A stretch of 64,000 nt of DNA, taken from Marinicella pacifica. Its GTDB lineage: Bacteria > Pseudomonadota > Gammaproteobacteria > Xanthomonadales > Marinicellaceae. The first letter of the stretch is position 1; each line of letters opens with the position of its first letter. The notes beneath the pieces are model-generated. The model searched no databases. It was given only the letters and a program-made list of their open reading frames with translations, and was not told the origin of the DNA. Positions 17,701 to 26,720 of this stretch are shown here, piece by piece. Where the stretch lies: the NCBI RefSeq assembly GCF_014636635.1, contig NZ_BMEO01000008.1:39056-103055 (forward strand). The letters are read 5' to 3'. Both the position numbers and the translations under genes were made by a program.

Positions 17701-18381
17701 GTTGATGGTACCCTGCCCACTGATTTGCTCGGGTCTGTAAGTCCAGTTTGTTTCTAAATGAAATGGCCAACGGTTATGTAAAGTCACTTCACCGGATAGC
17801 TTAAGTACAATGTCTTCATCTAATAATTGCAGCGTATTAATATCAATGGTCTCTTTTTGTAAGGCCGCTTTCGACCAAATTGAACCATAATCAATTTGAC
17901 CCTTGTTGATATCAATATTTTGGATAAAGAGTTCGTTGACATCGACACGTAATGGTAATTCAATCGCTGCCCCTTCAGGCAACGGTTCGGTTACTTTTTC
18001 CGCGTCATTATCGGCTAATTCAATACTGACCTGACCGATGTGAACATTATCAAAAACAATGTGCCTTTGCCACCAGTTGATATCAGCGATTTGATACGTC
18101 AGTCGATCGACTTTGACGGTTACGCCGTGTTGTTGATAGGTAAGGTTTAAGGCGGTCATTTCGCCGGCCAAACGTCCGCCGCTTTGCCGGATATGTAAAG
18201 GCAACCAGTCCTGAGCTTTAGCAACAGCCCAACGGCTTCCGGTTTCCGTATAGAGCAAGCCATAAAGCAACATGAAAAGAAGTCCAAGCAAAACAAACAA
18301 TGTGACCAGCATATAGCCAATCCAACGCCGGAAGCGCGGCTTCTTGCTATCTTTTGCGTTATTTAAATCTTTATCCGTCAT
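14800..18381 (-). CDS. tamB: TamB, translocation and assembly module inner-membrane-anchored subunit
   Basis: 1,193 residues, normal for the family. One N-terminal membrane anchor (about 20-42) precedes a very long beta-rich periplasmic region. The conserved C-terminal TamB/DUF490 domain (about 850-1193) ends with ETTQGENQTVELIYVRKKE. TamB bridges the periplasm and works with TamA in outer-membrane protein insertion and phospholipid transport to the outer membrane. Its ATG overlaps the tamA stop by one base (TAATG), so the two are translationally coupled. Confidence 0.95.
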   Translation of the reverse strand: MTDKDLNNAKDSKKPRFRRWIGYMLVTLFVLLGLLFMLLYGLLYTETGSRWAVAKAQDWLPLHIRQSGGRLAGEMTALNLTYQQHGVTVKVDRLTYQIADINWWQRHIVFDNVHIGQVSIELADNDAEKVTEPLPEGAAIELPLRVDVNELFIQNIDINKGQIDYGSIWSKAALQKETIDINTLQLLDEDIVLKLSGEVTLHNRWPFHLETNWTYRPEQISGQGTINGDITALNVSQQTHFNNINAQGEAQIESQVSLYPALSVDAQISSDELLIPAANTEQISTRLTDVLITADGELEDYRLNLTATAKQSIKPLMAAADQHVGSATYHNQIKLKAQGNSEQLKLETLAITGDFGQLNAESMIDFTPQLQVNARFNTDGFNPQWLLPAWPGQLSGSGEFIASQDNAQSWQLALNDLNLHGQLKGQDLTLSANADWQDALLDLKPLNLLWGENRIKLQGQLSLADQASSDQLIFDLKIPQPHLFLTDLGGEIQTQGQLSGSIDTLNYDVNLQAEALSYQEQQIKSLVIKGSGQWPQKLQAEISATDIDSANQYLPKVALQLEGNLQQHQIEGDILHQDLTTQIILTGGWLKDKQTWRGQIKSHDIRLNDSDMTWQLQAPADMFIGQQIHLSPACWQSLHGEGEACAELDVQTRTETEVLAKVQLRNLQIKLFQSLLPQDLKLDGLIQGSADLSYQQQALSLTADLKTEQANIYYREGQKNSYQVAINKATLTARQDNGRTEMNTVIILDDGGYLNASATLDDIADSPWPEVNADIKGVIKHTRFLVALSPELEQLQGELSVSGEVTGPLNQPAISLDLKQQTGFLVLRQTGSRLTNIALLVSSQKPGLIDLTANADSDNGSIEITGELDIQEADDWSYHGQIKGTDFRLLTLPEIKINIDPDLTIDATPKAVNITGKLSLPMAEVHIKNLPPSAISTSDDVVIHYPEQDTPESSTSIPINYDVTAEIKEPINIQLLGLEAKMAGQLRVFNVRKQTHAEGRLNLTEGFYKLYGQRLDIERGELIFNGPIDNPAIDVKAARKSDDGTVTAGILISGTVNQLQSTLYSEPAMSQLEILSYLATGRGLNESGGGTNGEQLAQAAILLGLKRSDSVFSQLQNAFGIDVLTIRQGTNNEDSYIEAGQNIGDDLYVGYSQGLFNRLGFWILRYKINEALRLETTQGENQTVELIYVRKKE

Positions 18382-20141
18382 TACAAATCCGGACCCAGAG
18401 ACAGGTGAATTCTAAAATCATGGTCAGCTTCGGTGACAGGCACACCTAAATCGACCCGCAACGGCCCTATGGGCGAAAACCAGCGAAAGCCAATACCGAC
18501 ACTACTGGCCATTTTAAAATCATTGGTAAAGGCATTACCACCATCAACAAAAACCGCCAGCGCGTAACTGTCGTAAAGACGGTGCTCGTACTCAACACTG
18601 GCCACTGCTAAGTGTTTACCACCAATTGAATCACCTTCATCGTTCAAGGGTGATAAATTTTTATAATCGAATCCCCTGACAGATTGATCACCACCGGCAA
18701 AATACCGATAAGATGCCGGTAATTGATCAAAATCACTGGTGGCGGTGGTGCCTATTTCAGCCCGCATAATCAATCGATCTTGATCTGCAATGGGCAAAAT
18801 GGTTTTCACCCGGCCGCTGATTTGTACCATGCTCATATCAGAAAACATACTTTCAGTGGCCAATTTAAAGTCCATTTGGGCTTTAAAACCAAAACGCGGA
18901 TTCAACGGGTCATCAACGTGTTGATAGGTCCAGGCAGTACCGGGCACCAAAAGACGGGTGCTGCCCTTTTTATCGCCAAAAATATAGTCTTCCTGTAACA
19001 CATCGATAAAGTTGATGTTTTGCCATCTGTCCGATTGTAAGCGGGTTTGGGAAAGACCAATTTTCGTGGTGTCAGCTTCATACACATCATTGTTCTCTTG
19101 TCGATAGCCGAGTTCAGATTGGTACCACTTTTCATCTGGGTTGCTTAAGGACGGAAATTTCATGCGGGCGGTGAATTCATTATTGACCTCGGCCAATTGT
19201 AACTTGGCACTCAATTGAAAACCGCGATCATTTAAACGGTGATGCTGGTATTCAAAGGTCGAACGGGCGCCGGTATCGGTGGTATAACCCAGGCCGACCG
19301 AGTAATCAATGCGGTAACCCGGCGTCAGTTTGACCAACACCGGCACAGTGGCCGTCTGCTTATCTTTCTCACCAAAAGTGACACTGATGTTACCAAAATA
19401 TTGACTACCAACCAGGCGTTTTCTCACATCAATTAAGGTTTGATTATTGAGGTATTGACCAGTCTCTAAACCGACCAAGCCTTGCAGAAAGCGAGGTCGC
19501 ATAAAATTCGGGTCTTGCTCAATCACCACCTTATCCAATCGGTAACGTGGGCCGGTGTCAAATGTGAGTTTAATATCCGCTGCCAGCTGTGCAGGATAAA
19601 CATCGACTTTTTGTTGACTAAAATCGGCATCTAAAAACCCATAATCATTGGCCCATTGCCGCAGTTGTTGTTTTAATTGCTGATACTCCGGATCAACAAA
19701 GACACGCCCACTCTCAATGTACTTACTGACCTTAATGTTTTTAATTTTGGGGTGTTCAGAACCCGGGCCGGTCACTGAGAAATCGATGTCGCGAACCACA
19801 ACCGGTTCACCGGCAGTTACCTTAATCTCAGTTTGCCAACATCCGTTCGCGGCATTAATATGAATGTCATCAACAGTGGCTTGGTAATAACCAAAGGGTT
19901 GCAGCGCCAACTGTACTTGTTCAGGAATTTTTTCTTTAACCGCTTGGCGCATGCTTTCAGATGTGTCACAAGAAAGGGTTAAATTATTAAGAAATATCAG
20001 AATATTATCGGCTAAGGGTTTATCCACGCCGGATACAATAAAACGATATGCAGGCTCGTCTTCAGCCGCATAGACAGTCAATGTCATAAATAACAGCCAG
20101 GCAATGAGGCTGTATTTTGCCAGAACAATCGTGGATTTCAT
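18381..20141 (-). CDS. tamA: TamA, outer-membrane Omp85-family assembly protein
   Basis: 586 residues. The signal peptide ends near VYA (residue 25). POTRA-type modules cover about 30-270, including VVRDIDFSVTGPG and YRLDKVVIEQDP. A 16-strand Omp85 barrel fills the rest, with the conserved segment YRYFAGGDQSVRGFDYKNLSP and the end GPLRVDLGVP...DFRIHLSLGPDL. It is the outer-membrane partner of TamB, encoded directly downstream. The large secreted proteins in this window are possible clients, but nothing in the sequence shows that. Confidence 0.95.
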   Translation of the reverse strand: MKSTIVLAKYSLIAWLLFMTLTVYAAEDEPAYRFIVSGVDKPLADNILIFLNNLTLSCDTSESMRQAVKEKIPEQVQLALQPFGYYQATVDDIHINAANGCWQTEIKVTAGEPVVVRDIDFSVTGPGSEHPKIKNIKVSKYIESGRVFVDPEYQQLKQQLRQWANDYGFLDADFSQQKVDVYPAQLAADIKLTFDTGPRYRLDKVVIEQDPNFMRPRFLQGLVGLETGQYLNNQTLIDVRKRLVGSQYFGNISVTFGEKDKQTATVPVLVKLTPGYRIDYSVGLGYTTDTGARSTFEYQHHRLNDRGFQLSAKLQLAEVNNEFTARMKFPSLSNPDEKWYQSELGYRQENNDVYEADTTKIGLSQTRLQSDRWQNINFIDVLQEDYIFGDKKGSTRLLVPGTAWTYQHVDDPLNPRFGFKAQMDFKLATESMFSDMSMVQISGRVKTILPIADQDRLIMRAEIGTTATSDFDQLPASYRYFAGGDQSVRGFDYKNLSPLNDEGDSIGGKHLAVASVEYEHRLYDSYALAVFVDGGNAFTNDFKMASSVGIGFRWFSPIGPLRVDLGVPVTEADHDFRIHLSLGPDL

Positions 20142-20220
20142 GGCCTTATTATATCAACACCAAGCTGAATATAAGTTATCAACTTAGGCTGTTCTGACGC
20201 TGTATTTATGCACGTTGATT

Positions 20221-21003
20221 TTAGACACCAATCCAATTTTTCCCGGTGTCGGCATACACCAGAAAATGGGGATTGAGCAGAGATTCTTTTTGGTTATAGC
20301 GCAAAGGCTCACCATCCAGGGTGACCACCCGGCCACCGGCCTGTTCAACGATACATTGGGCAGCCGCGGTATCCCATTCTGACGTAGGGCCTAAGCGCGG
20401 ATACAAATCAGCTTTGCCCTCTGCCACCAGGCAAAACTTCAGTGAACTGCCCATCGGCACCAGTTCATGCTGACCCAATCGATCTAAATAGTCCTTTAAT
20501 TCATCACTGGGATGTGAACGGCTGCCGACCACAGTGGGTTTGAAGCGGCTGTTTTTCATCACCTTAATGGTTTGCTTCTGGCCGTTATCGCGTTTAAAAA
20601 CACCCACACCTTTTGCCGCCGAATAACACAAAGCCTGAGCCGGCACGTAGACCACCGATAAAATCGGCCCGCCGTCATCAATCAATGCAATGTTGACGGT
20701 AAATTCGCCATTTTTTTTGATAAATTCTTTGGTCCCATCCAACGGATCCACCAGCCAATAACGTTGCCATTGTCTGCGCTCATTAAAATCGATATCCGCC
20801 GATTCTTCCGATAAAATCGGATAAGACTGCTCCAGATTTTGCAACCCCTCCACAATACAATGATGCGACGCCATATCGGCGCGGGTTAACGGAGAATCAT
20901 CAGACTTATGTTCTACCGAGAAATCGTCTGATTGATAAATTTCCATAATGGCGTCACCGGCTTTAACCGCCAGTTGTTCCACTGAACTTAATAAACTTTT
21001 CAT
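20221..21003 (-). CDS. cysQ: 3'(2'),5'-bisphosphate nucleotidase CysQ
   Basis: 260 residues. IMPase-superfamily metal and phosphate motifs: SEES (65-68), DPLDGTKEF (86-94), and WDTAAAQCIVEQAGG near the C-terminus. The GTKEF form and the DFSVEHKSDDSPLTRAD N-terminus are typical of CysQ, which removes 3'-phosphate from PAP(S). Its start overlaps the stop of the preceding IMPase paralogue (ATGA), making it the last gene of the sugar-nucleotide operon. This is an unusual home for a sulfate-assimilation enzyme; PAP removal might support sulfation, but that is inference. Confidence 0.88.
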   Translation of the reverse strand: MKSLLSSVEQLAVKAGDAIMEIYQSDDFSVEHKSDDSPLTRADMASHHCIVEGLQNLEQSYPILSEESADIDFNERRQWQRYWLVDPLDGTKEFIKKNGEFTVNIALIDDGGPILSVVYVPAQALCYSAAKGVGVFKRDNGQKQTIKVMKNSRFKPTVVGSRSHPSDELKDYLDRLGQHELVPMGSSLKFCLVAEGKADLYPRLGPTSEWDTAAAQCIVEQAGGRVVTLDGEPLRYNQKESLLNPHFLVYADTGKNWIGV

Positions 21004-21773
21004 GATAAATAATCCATTGCCATGGCATGGGTTTTCTGATTACCGGCCACCACCTCCGTGGTATCCAATCCAATTTGTTGCCCTTTGAAATCAGTGATCA
21101 GGCCACCGGCTTCACGGACAATCACCGTTAACGCGGCGATGTCGAGAATATTGACATCACTTTCAATCACCAAATCAATCTGCCCCCCTGCCAGCAAATG
21201 ATAATGGTAAAAATCTCCATAGCCGCGTATTTTGCTGAATTTTAGCAAAAGCTGACCCAATTGGGCCCAATTATTTTTGATCAGGGACTGAATATTTCCG
21301 GTGGAGACACAAGAGCTGTGTTCAAGCCATTGCGACTGCAGTTGCAAGGGTTCACCATTTAAAAAAGCCCCGCCACCTTTAAAACCATAAGCCTGCTCGT
21401 CCATCAGCGGCGCGTGGGACACCCCCAACACCAGTTCACCCCGGTGCATGAGCGCAATTTGGGTGGAGAAAAACGGGTAACCGCGGACAAAGCTTTTGGT
21501 GCCGTCAATGGGATCAATCAACCACAAGTAATCACTGTCTTCACTGTCTCGACCATATTCTTCGCCATAAAAATTATGCGCCGGATAGGCCTCTTTAATG
21601 ATTCTGATAATGGTTTTTTCCGCCTCTTTATCAGCCACGGTTACCGGACTGTTGTCAGCTTTGATTTCCGTGACATTATCTTTGTTCATGTAGTACGAAC
21701 GAATACCGCCGGCGGCCTGGGCGGCGGCGTAACGGGCCACTTCGGTGGCTTTTTCTAAGTCTGCTTTATCCAT
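21000..21773 (-). CDS. Inositol monophosphatase-family phosphatase, histidinol-phosphatase-like
   Basis: 257 residues. IMPase motifs: GEEYG (70-74) and DPIDGTKSF (87-95). The second signature reads LDIAALTVIVREAGG, with Leu where most members have Trp. The RGYPFFSTQIAL segment after the first motif is typical of HisN-type histidinol-phosphate phosphatases, but inositol or sugar phosphates are also possible. It overlaps manC upstream (TAATG) and cysQ downstream (ATGA), so it belongs to the seven-gene operon. Placement after manC suggests a sugar-phosphate substrate; the sequence alone cannot decide. Confidence 0.85.
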   Translation of the reverse strand: MDKADLEKATEVARYAAAQAAGGIRSYYMNKDNVTEIKADNSPVTVADKEAEKTIIRIIKEAYPAHNFYGEEYGRDSEDSDYLWLIDPIDGTKSFVRGYPFFSTQIALMHRGELVLGVSHAPLMDEQAYGFKGGGAFLNGEPLQLQSQWLEHSSCVSTGNIQSLIKNNWAQLGQLLLKFSKIRGYGDFYHYHLLAGGQIDLVIESDVNILDIAALTVIVREAGGLITDFKGQQIGLDTTEVVAGNQKTHAMAMDYLS

Positions 21774-23218
21774 TATTGGGCTTTTTGGTCTTTGACACGG
21801 CCATAGATGTCTTCATAACGGACGATGTCATCTTCCCCGAAGTAACTGCCGCATTGCACTTCGATTAAGGCGATGTCTGTGTCGGTGGTGTTTTCCAGTC
21901 GGTGCAATGTTTCCACCGGAATGTGCACCGATTCATTTTCGTTGAGCATAAATTCATCATCGCCGACCCGGACTTTCGCAGTACCGGTGACCACCGTCCA
22001 GTGCTCACTGCGTTTGTAATGTTTTTGTAAGGATAAAACTTGCCCCGGCTTCACCACCAGACGTTTGACTTTGCAATCATCTTCGTCTTCCAATATGGTG
22101 TAACTGCCCCAGGGTCGGTGAACCGTGGTGTGGTAAATGGCGGCATCGTGGGCTTTGGCTTTTAAAAACTGCACCACATCTTTAACCCCTTGCGATTTGT
22201 TTTTATGCGCAATCAACACCGCATCGGTGGTGTCCACCACCATCAGGTCATCCACACCAACCACCGCCACCAGCCGATCACCGGCGCGAATGTAGTTATT
22301 TCTGGCATCCACCGTCACCGCTTTGCCTTCAATGCGGTTACCACTTTCATCACTGTCCAATAAACCGGCCATGGCATTCCATGAACCAATGTCATTCCAA
22401 TCAAAACGCGAATCAACCACCGCCCGCTTTTTGGCTTTTTCCATAATGGCATAATCAATGGAAATATCCGGTAACTGAGTGAATAAATCGGCATTAAACT
22501 CAATTTGCTGTTGATTGCTATCAACCGCGTCAAAACAGTTTTTAGCCGCAGCCAACACATCCGGCGCTGTGTCTTCAAATGCCTGCAGCAAAGCACCCAC
22601 CTGGAAGCAGAACATGCCTGAATTCCAACTATATTCGCCGGAAGCCAGGTATTTTTTAGCAGTGGCTAAATCAGGCTTTTCAACAAACTCTGCGATTTCC
22701 GAAACCCCCTCTGCTGTCAATGATTGACCGGCTTTGATATAACCATAACCGGTTTCAGGCGCGGTCGGATAAATACCAAAAGTGGTTAAGAAACCTTGCG
22801 AAGCTTGTTGCGCAGCTGTTTTAACTGTATCAATGAACAATTCCTCATCTTTAATGAGATGATCTGATGGCATCACCACCATTATCGCTTCATTTCCATA
22901 CAACTGTTGGGTTTGTAGTGCCGCCAATGCAATCGCCGGGGCGGTATTTCGACCGCTGGGTTCTAACAAGAAGTACTGCTTACGCATATCAGCTTGTGGG
23001 TTGGCTTGATAAATGTCTTTGCACAAAAAATAATAATCACGAGAAGTCACAGTCAAAACCGTGTTATCTGTGGCCACTTTTAATGCCCGACCAAAGGTTA
23101 AGGCAGCCAGACTTTGTCCATCTGACAATTGCATAAAAGGTTTCGGGTAAGCTTGGCGAGATACCGGCCATAATCGAGTACCGGCACCGCCTGATAAAAT
23201 AACTGGAATAATGTTCAT
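21773..23218 (-). CDS. manC: Mannose-1-phosphate guanylyltransferase / mannose-6-phosphate isomerase (bifunctional)
   Basis: 481 residues from the ATG at 23218. That start gives the canonical MNIIPVILSGGAGTRLWP and a 4-bp ATGA overlap with rmlD; a 14-residue extension to 23260 would run further into rmlD. The N-terminal nucleotidyltransferase has GGAGTRLWPVSR and FVEKPD. The C-terminal cupin (about 360-475) has the isomerase signature HRPWGSY, KPGQVLSLQKHYKRSEHW. The enzyme converts fructose-6-P to mannose-6-P and mannose-1-P plus GTP to GDP-mannose, for O-antigen or exopolysaccharide. No phosphomannomutase is in the window. Confidence 0.95.
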   Translation of the reverse strand: MNIIPVILSGGAGTRLWPVSRQAYPKPFMQLSDGQSLAALTFGRALKVATDNTVLTVTSRDYYFLCKDIYQANPQADMRKQYFLLEPSGRNTAPAIALAALQTQQLYGNEAIMVVMPSDHLIKDEELFIDTVKTAAQQASQGFLTTFGIYPTAPETGYGYIKAGQSLTAEGVSEIAEFVEKPDLATAKKYLASGEYSWNSGMFCFQVGALLQAFEDTAPDVLAAAKNCFDAVDSNQQQIEFNADLFTQLPDISIDYAIMEKAKKRAVVDSRFDWNDIGSWNAMAGLLDSDESGNRIEGKAVTVDARNNYIRAGDRLVAVVGVDDLMVVDTTDAVLIAHKNKSQGVKDVVQFLKAKAHDAAIYHTTVHRPWGSYTILEDEDDCKVKRLVVKPGQVLSLQKHYKRSEHWTVVTGTAKVRVGDDEFMLNENESVHIPVETLHRLENTTDTDIALIEVQCGSYFGEDDIVRYEDIYGRVKDQKAQ

Positions 23219-24105
23219 GGAGTCATCCTTTGCATACAAAGTTGTAAAGTTGATTGCCAATGTGGCAGTTTAACATTAAAGGTACCTGAAAATTTTTGGC
23301 AATCAAGTACGGAATATTTTGGTCGGGTGGCCGCAGTGGGAAATTCATCACTTGTAACAGGGGTTAATTTTGGCATCTTTTGCAGTAATCCAATGCGCAC
23401 CGCCTGCTCAAAAATACGTTTTGCAAAACCATACCACGTTGTATGGCCGGCGGCAGTTAAGTGATAAACACCGGTTTCGGGAATATTTAAAGCCAGCATG
23501 GTCGCCAAAGCGATGGTATTAGCCCATGTCGGAGTGCCTTGCTGGTCATTCACAATGTTTAACGCATCACGTGTTTGTGCCAGTTTTAGCATGGTTTTTA
23601 AAAAATTATGCCGACGGCTGGCATACACCCATGCGGTACGAAAAATCATATATTCACAGCCACTACTCATTAAAGCCTGCTCGCCGTCCGCTTTACTCTG
23701 GCCATACACTGATTGTGGATTAATCGGATCTTGTTCACGCCAAGGAAAACGATGTTCGCCAGAAAACACATAGTCGGTTGAATAGTGCAACATAAGTAAT
23801 TTTTTTTGACAACAAAATTCAGCCATTTGTGCCACTGCTTCAGAATTAATCCGATGCGCAATGGCCACATCAGTTTCGGCTTGATCAACGGCGGTATAAG
23901 CAGCGGCATTACAAATGACATCAGGTGCAATGGCCTCTAATTTCTTAGCCACATCATCGGCATCATTTAGATCAAATTTAATGGTACTCATACCATTCAC
24001 ATCACGGCCGTTTGATGTGGTTGGAATTACTTCTCGATTAAATTGCAGCATTCGCCACAATTCAAATCCCACTTGTCCATCGGCACCGGTGAGTAAAATT
24101 TTCAT
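23215..24105 (-). CDS. rfbD: dTDP-4-dehydrorhamnose reductase
   Basis: 296 residues, extended SDR fold. NADPH-binding GADGQVG (7-13), the segment HYSTDYVFSG and catalytic YGQSK. It performs the last step of dTDP-L-rhamnose synthesis. It overlaps rmlC upstream and manC downstream by 4 bp each. Confidence 0.95.
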   Translation of the reverse strand: MKILLTGADGQVGFELWRMLQFNREVIPTTSNGRDVNGMSTIKFDLNDADDVAKKLEAIAPDVICNAAAYTAVDQAETDVAIAHRINSEAVAQMAEFCCQKKLLMLHYSTDYVFSGEHRFPWREQDPINPQSVYGQSKADGEQALMSSGCEYMIFRTAWVYASRRHNFLKTMLKLAQTRDALNIVNDQQGTPTWANTIALATMLALNIPETGVYHLTAAGHTTWYGFAKRIFEQAVRIGLLQKMPKLTPVTSDEFPTAATRPKYSVLDCQKFSGTFNVKLPHWQSTLQLCMQRMTP

Positions 24106-24659
24106 GGTTGATAAGTTGGTAATTTATTGAGTGGATAATCTGATAGATGGTTAGCGGCTTGGTCTTTGGCAGATAATTTAGGCTCATCGATCGGCCAATC
24201 TATACCAATGTTTTTATCGTTCCAGGCAATCGATGCTTCAGATTCTGCATGGTAATAATCAGTACACATATAGTTGAAAATGGCGTTCTCTGAAGTCACA
24301 CAAAAACCATGGGCAAAACCCTCCGGAACATAGAATTGGCGGTGATTTTCAGCACTTAAGGTGACACCCACGTACTGACCGAAAGTCGGCGAACCGTGAC
24401 GAATATCCACCGCTACATCGTACACTTCACCCACCAGAACCGACACCAATTTGCCTTGGGGGTTTGGGTTTTGAAAATGTAAACCCCGTAACACACCGTA
24501 CGCTGATTTTGAGACATTTGACTGTACAAAATCTCGCTCAATGCCAATATCCCGGTAACGTTGTTGTTGCCAAGATTCCATGAAATACCCACGTTCATCG
24601 CCAAATACTTTTGGCTCAATAATCAACACGCCCGGCAACGCTGTTTCAATAATCTTCAT
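24102..24659 (-). CDS. rfbC: dTDP-4-dehydrorhamnose 3,5-epimerase
   Basis: 185 residues, the usual RmlC length, cupin-like fold. Characteristic segments: [11 protein letters not shown] near the N-terminus, [17 protein letters not shown] with the catalytic histidine, and [16 protein letters not shown]. It epimerises C3 and C5 of the 4-keto sugar. ATGA overlaps with rmlA and rmlD. Confidence 0.96.
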   Translation of the reverse strand: MKIIETALPGVLIIEPKVFGDERGYFMESWQQQRYRDIGIERDFVQSNVSKSAYGVLRGLHFQNPNPQGKLVSVLVGEVYDVAVDIRHGSPTFGQYVGVTLSAENHRQFYVPEGFAHGFCVTSENAIFNYMCTDYYHAESEASIAWNDKNIGIDWPIDEPKLSAKDQAANHLSDYPLNKLPTYQP

Positions 24660-25534
24660 TGCTTATATTTGATCAGAGAGATTAGGTATTGACCGTAACC
24701 ATTTTTCTTAATGGGTTCGGCCAGTTTTAACACCTGTTCAGCATCAATCCAGCCTTGGTTGTAGGCAATTTCTTCAGGGCAAGCAATTTTAATACCTTGG
24801 CGTCGTTCAATGGTGGAAATAAAGTTGGTGGCTTCAGCCAGAGAATCATGGGTGCCGGTATCTAACCAGGCAAAACCACGTCCCATTAATTCAACTTGTA
24901 GATTCTGTTGTTGTAAATAGACTTTATTTAAGTCAGTAATTTCTAATTCTCCGCGGGGTGATGGTTTTAAAGCTTTAGCGATTTCAACCACTTGATTATC
25001 ATAAAAATATAACCCCGTAACCGCAAAATTTGATTTTGGATTCTTAGGTTTTTCTTCTAAATCAATGACTTGGCCGGCTTCGTTAAAAGCCGCCACACCA
25101 TAGCGCTCAGGATCATGTACCCGATAACCAAACACCGTGGCACCGCTTTCACGCTCTCCGGCATTGCGCATTAACTGACGCATTCCGGCACCATGAAAAA
25201 TATTATCACCCAAGATTAAACAACATGGATTATCACCGATAAAATCCTCACCTATTAAAAATGCCTGTGCCAATCCACCGGGCTCCGGCTGCACCGCATA
25301 ATGTAAAGTCATACCCCATTGGGAACCATCACCTAATAGCGCTTTAAACAGTGGTTGTTCATGGGGTGTATTAATAATCAGCACCTCTCTTATACCGGCA
25401 CCCATTAAAGTGCTTAACGGGTAGTAAATCATCGGCTTATCGTAAACCGGCAACAGTTGCTTACTGATAGAATGGGTTAAAGGATACAATCGGGTGCCCG
25501 ATCCACCGGCCAAAATAATGCCTTTACGATTCAT
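24656..25534 (-). CDS. rfbA: Glucose-1-phosphate thymidylyltransferase
   Basis: 292 residues, the normal RmlA length. Signature [16 protein letters not shown] at residues 5-20, then [20 protein letters not shown] and [14 protein letters not shown]. It makes dTDP-glucose, the pathway's entry reaction. ATGA overlaps with rmlB upstream and rmlC downstream. Confidence 0.97.
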   Translation of the reverse strand: MNRKGIILAGGSGTRLYPLTHSISKQLLPVYDKPMIYYPLSTLMGAGIREVLIINTPHEQPLFKALLGDGSQWGMTLHYAVQPEPGGLAQAFLIGEDFIGDNPCCLILGDNIFHGAGMRQLMRNAGERESGATVFGYRVHDPERYGVAAFNEAGQVIDLEEKPKNPKSNFAVTGLYFYDNQVVEIAKALKPSPRGELEITDLNKVYLQQQNLQVELMGRGFAWLDTGTHDSLAEATNFISTIERRQGIKIACPEEIAYNQGWIDAEQVLKLAEPIKKNGYGQYLISLIKYKQ

Positions 25535-26607
25535 GCTGTCTCCTGTGATTGCTTAACGTCTTCACCCAATCTTTGTCCCTGATAACTACCATCTTTAACA
25601 CGCTCTACCCAGTTTTGATTATCTAAATACCATTGGATGGTTTTTTCTAAGCCTGACTCAAATGTTTCTTTAGGTTTCCAGTTAAGTTCATTCTGTAACT
25701 TACTGGAATCTATGGCATATCTTTTATCATGACCCGGACGATCTTTGACGAAAGTAATTTGTTCTTTATAAGAATTCGAGGTCGGCTTTAGTCGATCCAA
25801 ACATTCACAAACAGCATGCACAATATCGATATTTTGCCATTCTTCATTACCACCAACATTATACACTTCGCCTAATCTTCCCTGTTCGATAACTGTTTCG
25901 ATGGCGCGACAATGGTCTTCCACATACAACCAATCCCGAACATTTTTACCATCACCATAAATCGGCAAAGCCTGACCGGTTAATGCTTTATCTATCATTA
26001 ACGGAATCAGCTTTTCCGGAAATTGATAAGGCCCATAGTTATTGGAGCAATTGGTGGTTAGCACCGGTAAACCGTAAGTATGGTGATAGGCGCGTACTAA
26101 GTGATCGGAAGCGGCTTTTGATGCAGAGTATGGAGAATTAGGTGCATACGCAGTGGATTCGGTAAATAAGCCGGTATCACCCAAAGAGCCATAAACCTCA
26201 TCAGTGGAAACATGCAAAAATCTAAAAATCTGTTGTTGCTTATCCGTTAAACTTTGATAATAAGCCAAAACCGTTTGTAACAAATGAAAAGTACCCATTA
26301 TATTGGTATCAATGAATGCCTGTGGCCCTTCAATGGAACGATCTACATGGGATTCGGCGGCAAAATGAACCACAACTTCCGGCTTGTGTTGTTTTAGTAA
26401 TTGAGTCACCAATGATTGATCTTGTATATCACCCTGCACCCAATGATGGCGTGGATCATCAGCCACGGCAGCCAAAGTATCCAAATTCCCTGCATAAGTA
26501 AGCTTATCAAGATTAACAATAAATCGGTTATGTTGTAAGACTTGTCGCAACACAAAATTACCGCCGATAAAGCCGGCACCACCGGTGACTAACCATTTTT
26601 CCTGCAT
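25531..26607 (-). CDS. rfbB: dTDP-glucose 4,6-dehydratase
   Basis: 358 residues. NAD-binding [10 protein letters not shown] (9-18), catalytic loop [26 protein letters not shown], and the sugar-binding [14 protein letters not shown]. It converts dTDP-glucose to the 4-keto-6-deoxy form. It is the first gene of the seven-gene operon, preceded by a strong promoter (26635-26663). Confidence 0.97.
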   Translation of the reverse strand: MQEKWLVTGGAGFIGGNFVLRQVLQHNRFIVNLDKLTYAGNLDTLAAVADDPRHHWVQGDIQDQSLVTQLLKQHKPEVVVHFAAESHVDRSIEGPQAFIDTNIMGTFHLLQTVLAYYQSLTDKQQQIFRFLHVSTDEVYGSLGDTGLFTESTAYAPNSPYSASKAASDHLVRAYHHTYGLPVLTTNCSNNYGPYQFPEKLIPLMIDKALTGQALPIYGDGKNVRDWLYVEDHCRAIETVIEQGRLGEVYNVGGNEEWQNIDIVHAVCECLDRLKPTSNSYKEQITFVKDRPGHDKRYAIDSSKLQNELNWKPKETFESGLEKTIQWYLDNQNWVERVKDGSYQGQRLGEDVKQSQETA

Positions 26608-26634
26608 CGTTTGAAGAATCCGTCAAAACCGGCA

Positions 26635-26663
26635 ATTATAGCAGAACCCGCCCCAACGGTCAG
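26635..26663 (-). promoter_or_regulatory. Promoter of the rml-manC operon
   Basis: Minus strand: -35-like CTGACC, 17-bp spacer, extended -10 TGC-TATAAT. The predicted start lies about 20 bp before the rmlB ATG at 26607. Confidence 0.7.
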
Positions 26664-26689
26664 CCCCGTCAAGCCAATCGAAATTAGTT

Positions 26690-26695
26690 TATAAT
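26690..26695 (+). promoter_or_regulatory. Candidate -10 element for the glycosyltransferase gene
   Basis: Consensus TATAAT 25 bp before the ATG at 26721; the -35 region is poor. It is divergent from the rml promoter within the same 113-bp gap. Confidence 0.4.
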
Positions 26696-26720
26696 GCCGC
26701 TTTTATCTACTGAATGACCC

